Below are positions 1-8,451 of a stretch of 64,000 nucleotides of DNA, piece after piece (the stretch's first letter is position 1; each line of letters opens with the position of its first letter). Made by a program: the position numbers and the translations under genes. The stretch comes from an uncultured Endozoicomonas sp. Lineage in GTDB: Bacteria; Pseudomonadota; Gammaproteobacteria; Pseudomonadales; Endozoicomonadaceae. The notes under the pieces were generated by a model that saw only the letters and a list, made by a program, of their open reading frames with translations, was not told the origin of the DNA and searched no databases. The stretch spans positions 61,173-125,172 of the forward strand of contig NZ_CANMAO010000009.1 of the NCBI RefSeq assembly GCF_947495845.1. The letters run 5' to 3'.

Positions 1-2
1 TT

Positions 3-170
3 TGTACCTTTCGGGACTTTGAAGCGTTGTGTCGGGAAAAGAATTATCGGGTATTGAACCGAATGGTCGTGGATCAGTCATATCAAAATGGCGTGTTTGC
101 CAATGTCTGGCCAAACCTGATGGGAGAAGTAGCCATTTATCATTTGACGATGGCGGAGGGGGAATCGTAA
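3..170 (+). CDS. metW: MetW C-terminal part (methionine biosynthesis), cut by window edge
   Basis: An open frame runs from the window edge to a TAA at 168–170 and encodes about 55 residues. It carries the end typical of MetW: a basic helix, then a WPNLMGEVAIYHLT-like segment close to the C terminus. MetW is a SAM-methyltransferase-fold protein that works with the homoserine acyltransferase MetX. The metX–metW–DUF4426–rdgB–hemW order is known from Pseudomonas, and the last four are seen here. The stop codon overlaps the next start (TAATG), so the two genes are translationally coupled. The methyltransferase motifs lie outside the window, so the call rests on the tail and the context. Confidence 0.75.
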   Translation, partial: CTFRDFEALCREKNYRVLNRMVVDQSYQNGVFANVWPNLMGEVAIYHLTMAEGES

Positions 171-652
171 TGGCATTAACCAAACAATTGAAGCAAGCAG
201 GGATATTTATTGTCTTTGTATTACTGACCAGCCTTGCAAAGGCAAATGATAACATTCCAGCCGCTCGGGCTCTGGATAACGAGCCGGAAAGGTTCGGCAA
301 CTATGAAGTGTACTTCAGTGCGTTTAATAGCACGTTTATTACCCCGGATGTGGCGGATCAGTATAATCTCCGCCGTGGTGAGCGTTATGGCATTGTGAAT
401 ATTGCCATTCGTGACGTGTCAGAAGGCGAACTTGGTAAAGCCGTGACCGGAACCATTGCTGGGCACTCAATGAATTTACTGACCCAGAAAAAGGGGTTGG
501 AATTTTCCGAAGTGAAAGAAGGCGGCGCTATTTATTATCTGGCTGACTTCAAATTCTCCGATAAAGAACTGCTAAAATTCGTCATTGATGTTAAGCCCCA
601 AGACAGTCTGAAAAGCGAGACATTGCGCTTTGAGCAGACGTTTTATCAGTAA
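170..652 (+). CDS. DUF4426 secreted protein
   Basis: 160 residues from the ATG at 170, which overlaps the metW stop. A longer frame begins at 29, but its first 47 codons overlap metW out of frame. The N terminus has a few basic residues, a hydrophobic stretch (about residues 10–20) and a likely cleavage site after SLAKA, so it should be periplasmic. The mature part is rich in beta-forming segments and has the YEVYFSAFNSTFITPDVA region typical of DUF4426 proteins, which sit between metW and rdgB in Pseudomonas relatives. No enzymatic motif is visible and the function is unknown. Confidence 0.8.
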   Translation: MALTKQLKQAGIFIVFVLLTSLAKANDNIPAARALDNEPERFGNYEVYFSAFNSTFITPDVADQYNLRRGERYGIVNIAIRDVSEGELGKAVTGTIAGHSMNLLTQKKGLEFSEVKEGGAIYYLADFKFSDKELLKFVIDVKPQDSLKSETLRFEQTFYQ

Positions 653-676
653 AGATTTTTAGAATAGAGAGATATT

Positions 677-1300
677 ATGGCCAGGGATATTCGCCAGGTC
701 GTGCTTGCCAGTGGTAACAAGGGCAAGCTGGCAGAATTCCAGCGACTTCTGGAGCCGCTTTATATCCAGATGCAGCCTCAAAGCGAGTTTGGTATTGGGG
801 TTACATTGCCTGAAGCAGAAGAAACTGGGCTGACATTCGTGGAAAATGCCATCCTGAAAGCCCGCTATGCAGCAAAGATCTCCGGCCTGCCAGTGATTGC
901 TGATGATTCCGGGCTTGAGGTGGATTACCTGAATGGCGAGCCTGGCATTTACTCTGCACGCTATGCAGGATCAGAAGCTTCTGATGCAGACAACAACCAA
1001 AAGCTGCTGCAAAAGCTTGCCGGTGTTAAGTTTGCAGAGCGAACAGCGCGTTTCCATTGTGTGCTGGTTTACCTTCGTCACGAGCATGACCCAACGCCCA
1101 TCATTGCTCACGGCAAGTGGGAAGGTTTTGTTATTGAAGAAGCGCTGGGTGATCACGGATTTGGTTATGATCCTTTGTTTATGGTGCCCACAGAACACAA
1201 AACGGCCGCTGAATTACCATCAGAAGTTAAAAATCAATTAAGCCACCGCGCTCAGGCTTTGCAAAAGCTGATCAGTAGCCTGAAGGAGCTGAATAACTGA
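677..1300 (+). CDS. rdgB: RdgB/HAM1 non-canonical purine NTP pyrophosphatase
   Basis: 207 residues, the usual family size. The N terminus shows the nucleotide-binding motif ASGNKGKLAEF. Further on are the conserved FVENAILKARYAA, ADDSGLEVDYLNGEPGIYSA and GFGYDPLF segments, and a C-terminal SHRAQAL motif. The enzyme hydrolyses ITP, dITP and XTP to monophosphates and so keeps deaminated purines out of nucleic acids. A GAGAGA ribosome-binding stretch precedes the ATG. The gene lies 24 bases after DUF4426 and about 20 before hemW, consistent with one operon. Confidence 0.95.
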   Translation: MARDIRQVVLASGNKGKLAEFQRLLEPLYIQMQPQSEFGIGVTLPEAEETGLTFVENAILKARYAAKISGLPVIADDSGLEVDYLNGEPGIYSARYAGSEASDADNNQKLLQKLAGVKFAERTARFHCVLVYLRHEHDPTPIIAHGKWEGFVIEEALGDHGFGYDPLFMVPTEHKTAAELPSEVKNQLSHRAQALQKLISSLKELNN

Positions 1301-1319
1301 GGCTGCAAACGCCTCGGTG

Positions 1320-2480
1320 ATGGACTTTATGTTAACCCTTCCTCCCCTCAGTCTTTATATTCACGTGCCCTGGTGCGTGAAGAAATGCCCTTATTGTGAC
1401 TTCAACTCCCACCGTTTGAATGGCGACATTCCGGAGGACGCGTATATCAGTGCACTGTTGCATGATTTCCAGAGTGAGCTGCCACAGGTTCAGGGACGCG
1501 CTATACACTCGATTTTTATTGGGGGTGGAACGCCTAGCCTATTATCAGGAAAAGCGTACCAGAGGCTGTTTGATGGTCTTCAGGCGCATGTCACCTTTAC
1601 TGATGACATTGAAATCACCATGGAAGCCAACCCTGGCACCTATGAACATGATCGTTTCCAGTCGTATATCGAGGCGGGAGCGAACCGAATCTCTCTCGGT
1701 GTTCAAAGCTTTCAGGATGAAAAACTGCAAAAGCTTGGCCGAATCCACAGTGCTGCAGAAGCGTATCAGGCCATCAAGTCCATCATTGAAAGCGGCTTCA
1801 CCAATATCAATATTGATTTGATGCATGGTTTGCCCAATCAATCTCTTGATGACGCGCTCCATGATCTTCAACGGGCCATTGACCTGAAACCTGCGCATAT
1901 CTCCTGGTATCAGCTGACCATCGAACCAAACACAGTCTTCTACTCAAAAACACCTGTGCTCCCACCAGACGACACATTATGGGATATTCAGGAGGCAGGC
2001 CAGAAACTACTGGCGTCAGCGGGTTTTGAACAGTATGAGATTTCGGCATACAGTCAGGCTGACAAACGCTCAAGGCACAACCTGAACTATTGGCAGTTTG
2101 GGGATTACATGGGGATTGGTGCCGGTGCCCATGGCAAGCTGACTGATTTATCCACAGGCCAGATCATTCGTAACTGGAAAACCCGAATGCCAGCAGATTA
2201 CTTAGCGGCAAATGATGAGCAGAAAGCCTTTGAAACAGGGCGGCGAACATTGGCGGTTGATGAGTTGCCTATCGAGTTTATGATGAATGTGCTGCGGTTG
2301 AATCATGGTGTTGAAAAGGGTTTGTACAGTGCAAGAACCGGTGACAGTCTGGACAGTATCAAAGCGTCGTTAGCACTGGCTCAGCAAAAAGGTTTGTTAG
2401 AGCCGCTTGAGCAAGGTCGCCTGCAACCCACCCCAACGGGCAGGTTGTTTCTGAACGACCTTTTGGAGCTATTTACTTAA
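1320..2480 (+). CDS. hemW: HemW-family radical SAM protein (heme chaperone)
   Basis: 386 residues from the ATG at 1320; a GTG at 1317 and an ATG at 1329 are alternatives. The radical-SAM CxxxCxxC motif is at about residues 19–26 (CVKKCPYC), followed by FIGGGTPSLL and the EANPGTYE glycine/glutamate region. The C-terminal HemN-like domain is present (RHNLNYW, GIGAGAHGK). HemW was long annotated as oxygen-independent coproporphyrinogen oxidase, but it lacks the extra features of HemN and is now regarded as a heme chaperone. It is the last gene of the rdgB operon; an inverted-repeat element follows directly. Confidence 0.92.
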   Translation: MDFMLTLPPLSLYIHVPWCVKKCPYCDFNSHRLNGDIPEDAYISALLHDFQSELPQVQGRAIHSIFIGGGTPSLLSGKAYQRLFDGLQAHVTFTDDIEITMEANPGTYEHDRFQSYIEAGANRISLGVQSFQDEKLQKLGRIHSAAEAYQAIKSIIESGFTNINIDLMHGLPNQSLDDALHDLQRAIDLKPAHISWYQLTIEPNTVFYSKTPVLPPDDTLWDIQEAGQKLLASAGFEQYEISAYSQADKRSRHNLNYWQFGDYMGIGAGAHGKLTDLSTGQIIRNWKTRMPADYLAANDEQKAFETGRRTLAVDELPIEFMMNVLRLNHGVEKGLYSARTGDSLDSIKASLALAQQKGLLEPLEQGRLQPTPTGRLFLNDLLELFT

Positions 2481-2489
2481 CTCTGCACT

Positions 2490-2752
2490 TAGGGGGCGTT
2501 ACCAACTGGTCATCCAGCCAGTTGGTTATACAAACACTCAGGCAAGGCGAACGATGCAGGACATGGTGGCTCTATGTTCAAATCGTTCAACGCAGCATGA
2601 GTGTTTGTATAACCAACCCGAAGGGCCACCCATGATTTGCGCCATACAGCGTTACTCGCTGCTTATGTGGAATAACCACACAGCGCAGCTCGTGCCTTGC
2701 CTGGCGCAAACCATGGGTGGCTGGTTGTATGACCAGTTGGTAACGCCCCCTA
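2490..2752. repeat. 263-bp nested inverted-repeat element (MITE-like) between hemW and trmB
   Basis: The outer arms are a perfect 24-bp inverted repeat (2490–2513 and 2729–2752), each ending in TA at the outer edge. Inside are two further hairpins: 2521–2540 pairs exactly with 2598–2617 (20 bp), and 2626–2644 pairs with 2702–2720 (18 of 19). No transposase ORF is contained. The layout and TA ends fit a non-autonomous miniature element of the type that targets TA. A folded RNA element acting as a terminator between the convergent hemW and trmB transcripts is a second possibility. The right end overlaps the trmB stop codon. Confidence 0.75.
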
Positions 2753-3481
2753 GCTAAGGCGAGTGAACAGCAAATCCCAAACACCATGCCCCAAACGCTG
2801 ACCACGTTTTTCAAACTTGGTCAGTGGGCGGAAATCCGGACGTGGTGAATAGCCATTTTCTTTATCCTGATTGTCATAGCCTTCTGCAGCGTTCATTACC
2901 TCCAGCATTTGCTCGGCGTAATTTTCCCAATCTGTCGCTAGATGAACAACGCCACCAATCGCCAGTTTTGGACGAATCATCTGGATAAACTCCGGCTGAA
3001 TCAGACGACGCTTGTTATGACGCTTTTTGTGCCATGGGTCCGGGAAGTAAATCTGCACTCGAGACAGGCTGCCATCGGGTACGCATTGCTTAAGCACTTC
3101 AACGGCATCATCACAATAGCTGCGCAGGTTGCTAATGCCTGCCAGTCGCGCTTCATTTAGGAGGCTGCCAACACCTGGGCGATGCACTTCAATACCAATA
3201 AAGTGTTTATCGCTCTCCTGAGAAGCCATGGTCACCAGAGAGTGGCCCATGCCATAACCGATTTCCAGAACCCGTGGTGCCTGTTCCGGAAAAGCATTCA
3301 GGAAACCTTCAGTACCGCTTTCCAGAGACAGACCCCAGTTAGGCCAACACTCATCCCAGCCACGTTGTTGACCTGTAGTCATACGACCTGCGCGTAAGAC
3401 AAAGCTTTTTATCCGGCGTTGATGGGGGTTGGTATCATGTGGGTTCTCAGCATCATCAACTGACTTAGTGATATCGTTCAT
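2750..3481 (-). CDS. trmB: tRNA (guanine-N7)-methyltransferase TrmB
   Basis: 243 residues from the ATG at 3481; the open frame extends 15 codons further upstream, but the MNDITK start fits the family. It methylates G46 in the variable loop of tRNAs using SAM. Visible motifs are QRRIKSFVLRAGRMT at the N terminus, the SAM-binding LEIGYGMGHSL, the FIGIEVHRPGV segment, and FPDPWHKKRHNKRRL with substrate-binding basic residues, followed by ATDWENYAEQML. The protein ends with GVWDLLFTRLS. Its TAG stop is made from bases at the end of the adjacent inverted-repeat element (2750–2752). Confidence 0.95.
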   Translation of the reverse strand: MNDITKSVDDAENPHDTNPHQRRIKSFVLRAGRMTTGQQRGWDECWPNWGLSLESGTEGFLNAFPEQAPRVLEIGYGMGHSLVTMASQESDKHFIGIEVHRPGVGSLLNEARLAGISNLRSYCDDAVEVLKQCVPDGSLSRVQIYFPDPWHKKRHNKRRLIQPEFIQMIRPKLAIGGVVHLATDWENYAEQMLEVMNAAEGYDNQDKENGYSPRPDFRPLTKFEKRGQRLGHGVWDLLFTRLS

Positions 3482-3716
3482 TGGGGTTCTGAATCTGTGG
3501 AAATAACCGCGTAAGATACTGCCCACTCTTCAAAATGCAAATTTCTTAACGGGTAAAAGTCGCTGTTGTTCATTGTGGGAGCGGTTGTGAAAGCTGTGCC
3601 CGTAGGGTTTTCCTCCCAAAAAAGGCAATATTTTTTTGAATTTTCAAGATTAAAAACTGTCAGAGCAATGACTGTCTTCGAGCGAGTCTCGAAATTTCAT
3701 AAATAAGGCGAAGGTT

Positions 3717-4592
3717 ATGTTCAGTAGTTTAAATCCAGGTTTATTGATTCGAGTGGCTGCCAGCACAATTATCTACTCAGGTTTGATGACACAAACAGTG
3801 TTCGGAGCTCCGGTATCGTCGACTCCTCATGGGTATTGGGGAAGCGGCGTGCTAGTTGGCCATAAAGGGGACGTGGTTACCCGAGGGCTACTCTTTTCCA
3901 CAAAAGAAATGACGATTCAGGTTGGAGCAAATCATAGTGCTAATGGTAAACACTATCCTTCTGAAACGTTAAAAGTCTCAACTTATGACCAGTCTGTTTA
4001 CGACCAACTTCAATCTGTGCCATTCGATCAGCCTGTGGTGCTGGGTTATGTGCATCCTTATCCATTCAACCCATTTCATCTGACAGAGTCCAAGTACTTT
4101 GTTACCTCAGTTCAATTGGCTGGCCAGCCTTTTGAGCAAACAGAGTCTTACCGTCAATATGGTTACAGGTTTGATGACCCTTCAGGTGAGCAAAGAGGTT
4201 CTTATGAAGCGGGGCAAAAGTCAGGTCAGTTTATTCATGTATCCCGTTGGGGGTTAGTCTTTGGGAAGACATGTACCGCCTATTTACATGAAGGTGGTAC
4301 CAAACAGGTAACAACTACCATGCCACAAAGAGGAATGGCCAGTGTCACCAATCCGGCAACTGGGCAAAGTGAACTACTGGCAGTAAACAGTTATCAGGTC
4401 GATACGATGACGGTTCCCAATGTAACAGCCTTGAACATATATTCAGAAGCGGGTTGTCGCTACGCAGAAGACCTCACTGTGAGTATGATGCCCGTATTAG
4501 TAGAGCATTCTGGCAAACTATTTGAGATCTGGAACGCCCATGATCTGACCATTCACGGTATGACAGCTAAACCGGAATTAAGGCAGCTCTGA
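3717..4592 (+). CDS. Orphan secreted protein
   Basis: 291 residues from an ATG preceded by GGCGAAGG. The N terminus (about residues 1–30) looks like a signal peptide with probable cleavage after VFGA. The mature protein has many Gly, Tyr and Thr residues in short segments, which suggests a beta-rich fold, and only two cysteines (in GKTCTAYL and AGCRYAED), which could form a disulfide. I recognise no family. It stands alone, downstream of the divergent trmB, and is followed by a dispersed repeat copy. The length, codon usage and signal peptide support a real gene; no function can be assigned. Confidence 0.7.
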   Translation: MFSSLNPGLLIRVAASTIIYSGLMTQTVFGAPVSSTPHGYWGSGVLVGHKGDVVTRGLLFSTKEMTIQVGANHSANGKHYPSETLKVSTYDQSVYDQLQSVPFDQPVVLGYVHPYPFNPFHLTESKYFVTSVQLAGQPFEQTESYRQYGYRFDDPSGEQRGSYEAGQKSGQFIHVSRWGLVFGKTCTAYLHEGGTKQVTTTMPQRGMASVTNPATGQSELLAVNSYQVDTMTVPNVTALNIYSEAGCRYAEDLTVSMMPVLVEHSGKLFEIWNAHDLTIHGMTAKPELRQL

Positions 4593-4604
4593 AAGGGCTG
4601 TCTT

Positions 4605-4785
4605 ATAACCAACTCTGCTTTTAAATTATGGGCTGTGCAGCCATTTTAGCTAACGGGATCTGTGTTGAAGTTCCTCGCCATAACTATGGTTATGACTCGT
4701 CTCTTCGCCTTTTATGCCCTGTGGGTATTGCCCTGTTGTCCAAAATAACTTGTTCGCACAAAATTTAAAAGCGCCGTTTGTATTA
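4605..4785 (+). repeat. Dispersed MITE-like repeat, copy A (shortened)
   Basis: About 180 bp similar to the elements at 21569–21760 (same orientation) and 60537–60727 (opposite orientation). It shares the left end (TTTTAAATTATGGGCTG), the GAAGTTCCTCGCCATA core, the CTCGTCTCTTCGCC segment and the TGTGGGTATTGCCC region. Copy A lacks the left arm of the central hairpin found in copy B (the bases corresponding to about 21645–21665), and its terminal ACCAAT/ATTGGT motifs are eroded. The right end runs into the last codon of the DUF423 gene on the other strand. No ORF inside encodes a recognisable protein. Confidence 0.75.
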
Positions 4786-5160
4786 GTCATTGGAATAATG
4801 AGTCACACTAAAAATGACCAGCATCAGCCAGCCAAGAATAAACGACACGCCCCCCAGCGGGGTAATCATTCCAAGCCACCGGATACCTGTGAAACTCAAA
4901 AGATAGAGGCTGCCGCAGAACAGCAGCATTCCCACAGTGAAAAAGCCCGCAGACCAGTTTAGCTTCTTAGTAGCAGGGTAAAATTTACCGAGCAGAGCGA
5001 CAAATACCAGTGCCAGACTGTGGTAAAACTGATAGTCAGCCGCTGTCTGATACACTTCCATTGCTCTTTCGGCAAAAGAGCTTTGCAGGGCGTGAGCGCC
5101 AAACGCGCTTAAGGCAACGGCTAACATGCCACCGGTGGCACCAATAAACAGCGCATTCAT
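4783..5160 (-). CDS. DUF423 small membrane protein
   Basis: 125 residues with four hydrophobic segments and the DUF423 hallmarks: an early GATGGMLAVALSAFGAHAL motif, the YQTAADYQFYHSLAL segment, then FCGSLYLL and ITPLGGVSFILGW. It should be an inner-membrane protein of unknown function. Its start overlaps the hemY stop by 4 bases, so it is probably the last gene of the hem operon. The final residues and stop lie within the end of a dispersed repeat, so the C terminus may have been altered by that insertion. Confidence 0.9.
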   Translation of the reverse strand: MNALFIGATGGMLAVALSAFGAHALQSSFAERAMEVYQTAADYQFYHSLALVFVALLGKFYPATKKLNWSAGFFTVGMLLFCGSLYLLSFTGIRWLGMITPLGGVSFILGWLMLVIFSVTHYSND

Positions 5161-6395
5161 AGGCGTGCGCTCAGAGGCAGTTGAGTAGCGCTCTCTGCTG
5201 CCAGCTTTAAACCTTCCTGAAAGTAGCGTGCACTGGCTTCAAACTCATCCAGGTGAGTCAGGAGGTGCCCAAGTTCGTTATAAACATCGACACACCTTCT
5301 TAGTTTCAAACTGGTCTCGAGATATTCTCTGGCTTTGCCCCAGAGTTCATTCTTCAGGGCCAGCCGACCAAGTGCGAGCAGTAGTTCGGGATCGTTGGGG
5401 CGTTTATTTAATAACGACTCCCCAAAGAGCAATTGTTTTTTCAGGTCAATACCAGAAATTTTGCCATAGAGGCGAATCAGATTTTCACTAAAGCACTGGT
5501 TGAGGTGCGTTCTTAGTACGGATTCCGCTTTGTCTTCTACTCCCAGTCGAACCAGACACTCAGCATACCGAAAGAGTATCTCTGGATCTTTTTTCTGGCT
5601 GTGGCTTAGCTTGGCCCAGAGATCATTGGCAGGTTGCACCCGATCTTCCAGAGCGCTGCGGTTACGGCCATAATTACAGGCTTGGGCAAAGAGCTCCTGA
5701 AATGCTTTGGTTTCCAGTTGGTGATGTTCGTCTTCATTGATCACCTTGAGCTTGCGCAGTTTTGGCAGCAGTGTTTCAAGGGACTGCCAGTCATGTAGGC
5801 GCACATAAACTTGTTTTAGCATCTTCAGAATATAAGCATGGCGCGGGTATTTTTTGTGCAGACTTTGCAGCGTAGCCAAAGCTTGTTCCAGATGATTACT
5901 GGAAAGTTGCAGCTGAGCCTGAGTAATCCCAATCGCCATTTCTGCGCCAGGTGTTTTGGTGTCAGCCAGACGCAGCCAGGTGGCACTGGCTTCAAAATTA
6001 CCTGCTTCATGGGATGCCTTTGCTGCCGCCAAATAATTAATAAGCGACGGATCACCAATACTTGCCGCGTGGCCGAGCAGTTTTTCTGCTCTGCGCCAGT
6101 TGCCTTTTGTAAATTCTGCCAGACCACGGTCAAACAATTTGCGGGATTTTATTTTTTTGGCATGGGACGATACCGGATAAACAATACTCAGCATGCTCAA
6201 TAAGATTTTGAGTGCAATTAATGCCAGCCAGAGTACGCCCGCTGAAATGACAACCAGCAGCATCATGCCCCATAGGCTGCTCTCAAAGGTCATATTGTCG
6301 TAGGCGACAAGAATGTATCCATGGTCGTTTACCATGATATTGGCCAGCAGGAAGCAGGCTGAGACTAATAGAAGAAACAGTGCAAAACCTTTCAT
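5157..6395 (-). CDS. hemY: HemY-like TPR membrane protein
   Basis: 412 residues with two N-terminal transmembrane helices (about residues 1–20 and 40–70) and then tetratricopeptide-type repeats, for example around GNWRRAEKLLGHAA and NELWGKAREYLETSL. This is the proteobacterial HemY found at the end of hemCDXY operons. It is not the protoporphyrinogen oxidase of the same name in Gram-positive bacteria. A role in coordinating late heme biosynthesis at the membrane has been proposed. The start overlaps the hemX stop by 4 bases and the end overlaps DUF423 by 4 bases, indicating tight coupling. Confidence 0.92.
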   Translation of the reverse strand: MKGFALFLLLVSACFLLANIMVNDHGYILVAYDNMTFESSLWGMMLLVVISAGVLWLALIALKILLSMLSIVYPVSSHAKKIKSRKLFDRGLAEFTKGNWRRAEKLLGHAASIGDPSLINYLAAAKASHEAGNFEASATWLRLADTKTPGAEMAIGITQAQLQLSSNHLEQALATLQSLHKKYPRHAYILKMLKQVYVRLHDWQSLETLLPKLRKLKVINEDEHHQLETKAFQELFAQACNYGRNRSALEDRVQPANDLWAKLSHSQKKDPEILFRYAECLVRLGVEDKAESVLRTHLNQCFSENLIRLYGKISGIDLKKQLLFGESLLNKRPNDPELLLALGRLALKNELWGKAREYLETSLKLRRCVDVYNELGHLLTHLDEFEASARYFQEGLKLAAESATQLPLSARL

Positions 6396-7657
6396 GAAAT
6401 GACCGCTCCCTGAGGATTGGTCTCGATATCATCTTCTATGGGTTCATCCTGTACGGCTGGTGGCTTGGGGCTTTCAGTTTCTGGTTCGAGATCATTTTCC
6501 AGTTCAGTATTCTGATAATCTTTCAGCGCTTCCAATGAACGATAGATTTCAGGGGTTTCTGGGGTGACAGGCTGGGCTTTCAGTGCTTCCAGCTCTGTTA
6601 ATAGACGACGGGTGGTTTCACCGCCAAGGGTAAAGTATTGGTTAATCCAATCAATGGTTTGTTGCAGACTGTTTTGATAAATCACCGACTGCCCGGTCAT
6701 TAGAGCCAGCTTGCTTTGTTCAATCAAGAGAATCAGTTTCTGTCGAATTAACAAATCCTGTTCTGCATCCAGCAACACTTCAATGGGTTTGGCTCGATCG
6801 GTATTAACCCGAAACAAGCTGGTAAATCGTTGCCAGGTGTCAGCGAGGATGACTTGAATGGTTTGTTGCCAGGTTGTGCTTTCGTCAGTTGTTTCTGCAG
6901 AGTTTGATTCTGCCAGAGGTGCTGTCGCACTTTCAGTGAGCTGATTATCATCGAGGGTGATCAGCTGTGGAATCAGATCCGTCAGAGCGTGTATGCGCAA
7001 CCAGACATTTTCCTGATCCAGTACATCGACAGATTTCAATACAGCGATGTCTTCAGCCAGTGCTTCCCGGAGTTGAAATACGGAAAACTCATTCATCTGA
7101 TCCAGAATCTGATCGGCACTTTCCATTAAGCTGAGGGCTGAAGCAGTATCGTTCGTGGTCAGAAGTCGTTGGTTTGCCAAGCGCAGTAAAAACTCAACTT
7201 CACCAATATGCCATTGGTTCCGAGTGGAGCCTTCCAGATTCGTCACTTTTCCAGAGAGGCTATCGACTCGAGATAACAGTCGCTCTTCCCGTTCCTCTAG
7301 GTCGGTGGTCTGATTTTGCAGTCTTTCCAGAAGGCTCGTGGTGGTTTCATCCACGGTTGTTAGCCTTGCCTGTTGCCTTGCCACCTGAGCCTGCAGCAGG
7401 TTCATGGACTCTTGCAGCAGAGGCTGATTTTGCTCGATGGGCATGGCTCGCCAGGCTATATAACCGGAAAGGCCGATGGCACCCAGGGCAAGTATCAGCG
7501 ACAGACCTGCCAAACTCCGGCCAGAAGATGCGTTTGTTTTTACCGGTTTTTTTTGTGCTTTCTGAGAGGTGTCTTTCGTTTTGTTTTCTGGCAAACGGTC
7601 AGTGCTTTTCTCGTCAGCACCGGGTGGATTTACATTACTTTGGTCAGTATTACTCAC
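6392..7657 (-). CDS. hemX: HemX-like membrane-anchored protein
   Basis: 421 residues. A charged cytoplasmic N terminus rich in Lys, Asp and Thr is followed by one transmembrane helix (about residues 48–68). A coiled-coil region comes next (about 75–145, QARLTTVDETTTSLLERLQN), then a conserved periplasmic domain starting near WHIGEVEFLLRLANQRLL. The tail is acidic and proline-rich. This is the proteobacterial HemX, sometimes annotated as uroporphyrinogen-III C-methyltransferase because of old fusion annotations; there is no methyltransferase motif here. It lies 29 bases after hemD and overlaps hemY. Confidence 0.92.
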   Translation of the reverse strand: MSNTDQSNVNPPGADEKSTDRLPENKTKDTSQKAQKKPVKTNASSGRSLAGLSLILALGAIGLSGYIAWRAMPIEQNQPLLQESMNLLQAQVARQQARLTTVDETTTSLLERLQNQTTDLEEREERLLSRVDSLSGKVTNLEGSTRNQWHIGEVEFLLRLANQRLLTTNDTASALSLMESADQILDQMNEFSVFQLREALAEDIAVLKSVDVLDQENVWLRIHALTDLIPQLITLDDNQLTESATAPLAESNSAETTDESTTWQQTIQVILADTWQRFTSLFRVNTDRAKPIEVLLDAEQDLLIRQKLILLIEQSKLALMTGQSVIYQNSLQQTIDWINQYFTLGGETTRRLLTELEALKAQPVTPETPEIYRSLEALKDYQNTELENDLEPETESPKPPAVQDEPIEDDIETNPQGAVIS

Positions 7658-7686
7658 GTTTGGGTCGTCCGGGTTGTTTGCCCAAA

Positions 7687-8433
7687 TCAGATTTGGGCTA
7701 AAGCCTGCAGCATGGCATCGTTGCTGGCGCCACAGGCATTCAAAACTTGTTGGAAACCCAGATCCCTGGCTTGTTGGGCGACGCGTTCACTGGGAACCAG
7801 CAGTTGGAAGCCGGTTCGACGGGAGGTCGGAAGATAACGCCCAAGGTTAGAGAGGGTTTCACCGCTACCACAGAGGATGACATTGATTGAATGGCTTTCC
7901 AACTTTTTTACCAATTCATCATCTTCGTACTGGGGGCATGCGCGTTGGTAGACGTCCAGCGTCTGGGTTATTGCACCAGCCTGATGCAAATGTTCTTCCA
8001 GCAAACCTCGACCATCGACACCTTTGATGATGAGTATTTTCTCATTCTGGATGTGACTAAAGGCATCAAGATTGAGCAGTGCTTCGCTATCCACACCGAC
8101 GTCTGAGAATGCAGCCTTGATGTTGTAATGTTCCAGCTCTGCAGCAGTACTGCCACCGATGGCGAACCATTGGCAATGAATAGGCAATTGTGGCCAGTAC
8201 TGTTCTATCAACTCAAGCCCCAGATTGGCGGCGGGGCGACTGGTGACGATGATTTTATCAAACTGTTCAAGGGACAAAACACAATCTCTCATAGTCTGTG
8301 TTTCTGGCAAAGCCTTGATGTGTAGCATCGGCATTGTCCAGGCGTTGCCACTGGCTTTGATAATACTGTCCGCCAGCGCCTGAGCTTGAGGCTCAGGGCG
8401 GGTGACCAATGCTCGGATGTGAGACAGGTTCAT
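7687..8433 (-). CDS. hemD: Uroporphyrinogen-III synthase
   Basis: 248 residues, the usual length. It converts hydroxymethylbilane to uroporphyrinogen III with inversion of ring D. The sequence is typically divergent for this family, but RALVTRPEPQAQALADSI at the N terminus, FDKIIVTSRPAANLGLELI, FAIGGSTAAEL, ILIIKGVDGRGLLEEHL and the late LVPSERVAQQARDLGF fit HemD. It starts 18 bases after hemC and lies between hemC and hemX, which makes the assignment secure. Confidence 0.94.
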   Translation of the reverse strand: MNLSHIRALVTRPEPQAQALADSIIKASGNAWTMPMLHIKALPETQTMRDCVLSLEQFDKIIVTSRPAANLGLELIEQYWPQLPIHCQWFAIGGSTAAELEHYNIKAAFSDVGVDSEALLNLDAFSHIQNEKILIIKGVDGRGLLEEHLHQAGAITQTLDVYQRACPQYEDDELVKKLESHSINVILCGSGETLSNLGRYLPTSRRTGFQLLVPSERVAQQARDLGFQQVLNACGASNDAMLQALAQI

Positions 8434-8451
8434 TGGATTATGTACCTGCAG

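Noticed and set aside
29..169. Upstream extension of the DUF4426 frame
   Set aside because: These codons overlap the metW tail in another frame. The ATG at 170 begins a signal peptide and overlaps the metW stop in the usual way.
2554..2814. Short ORFs inside the nested inverted-repeat element
   Set aside because: They are by-products of the hairpin arms, without ribosome-binding sites or protein-like composition.
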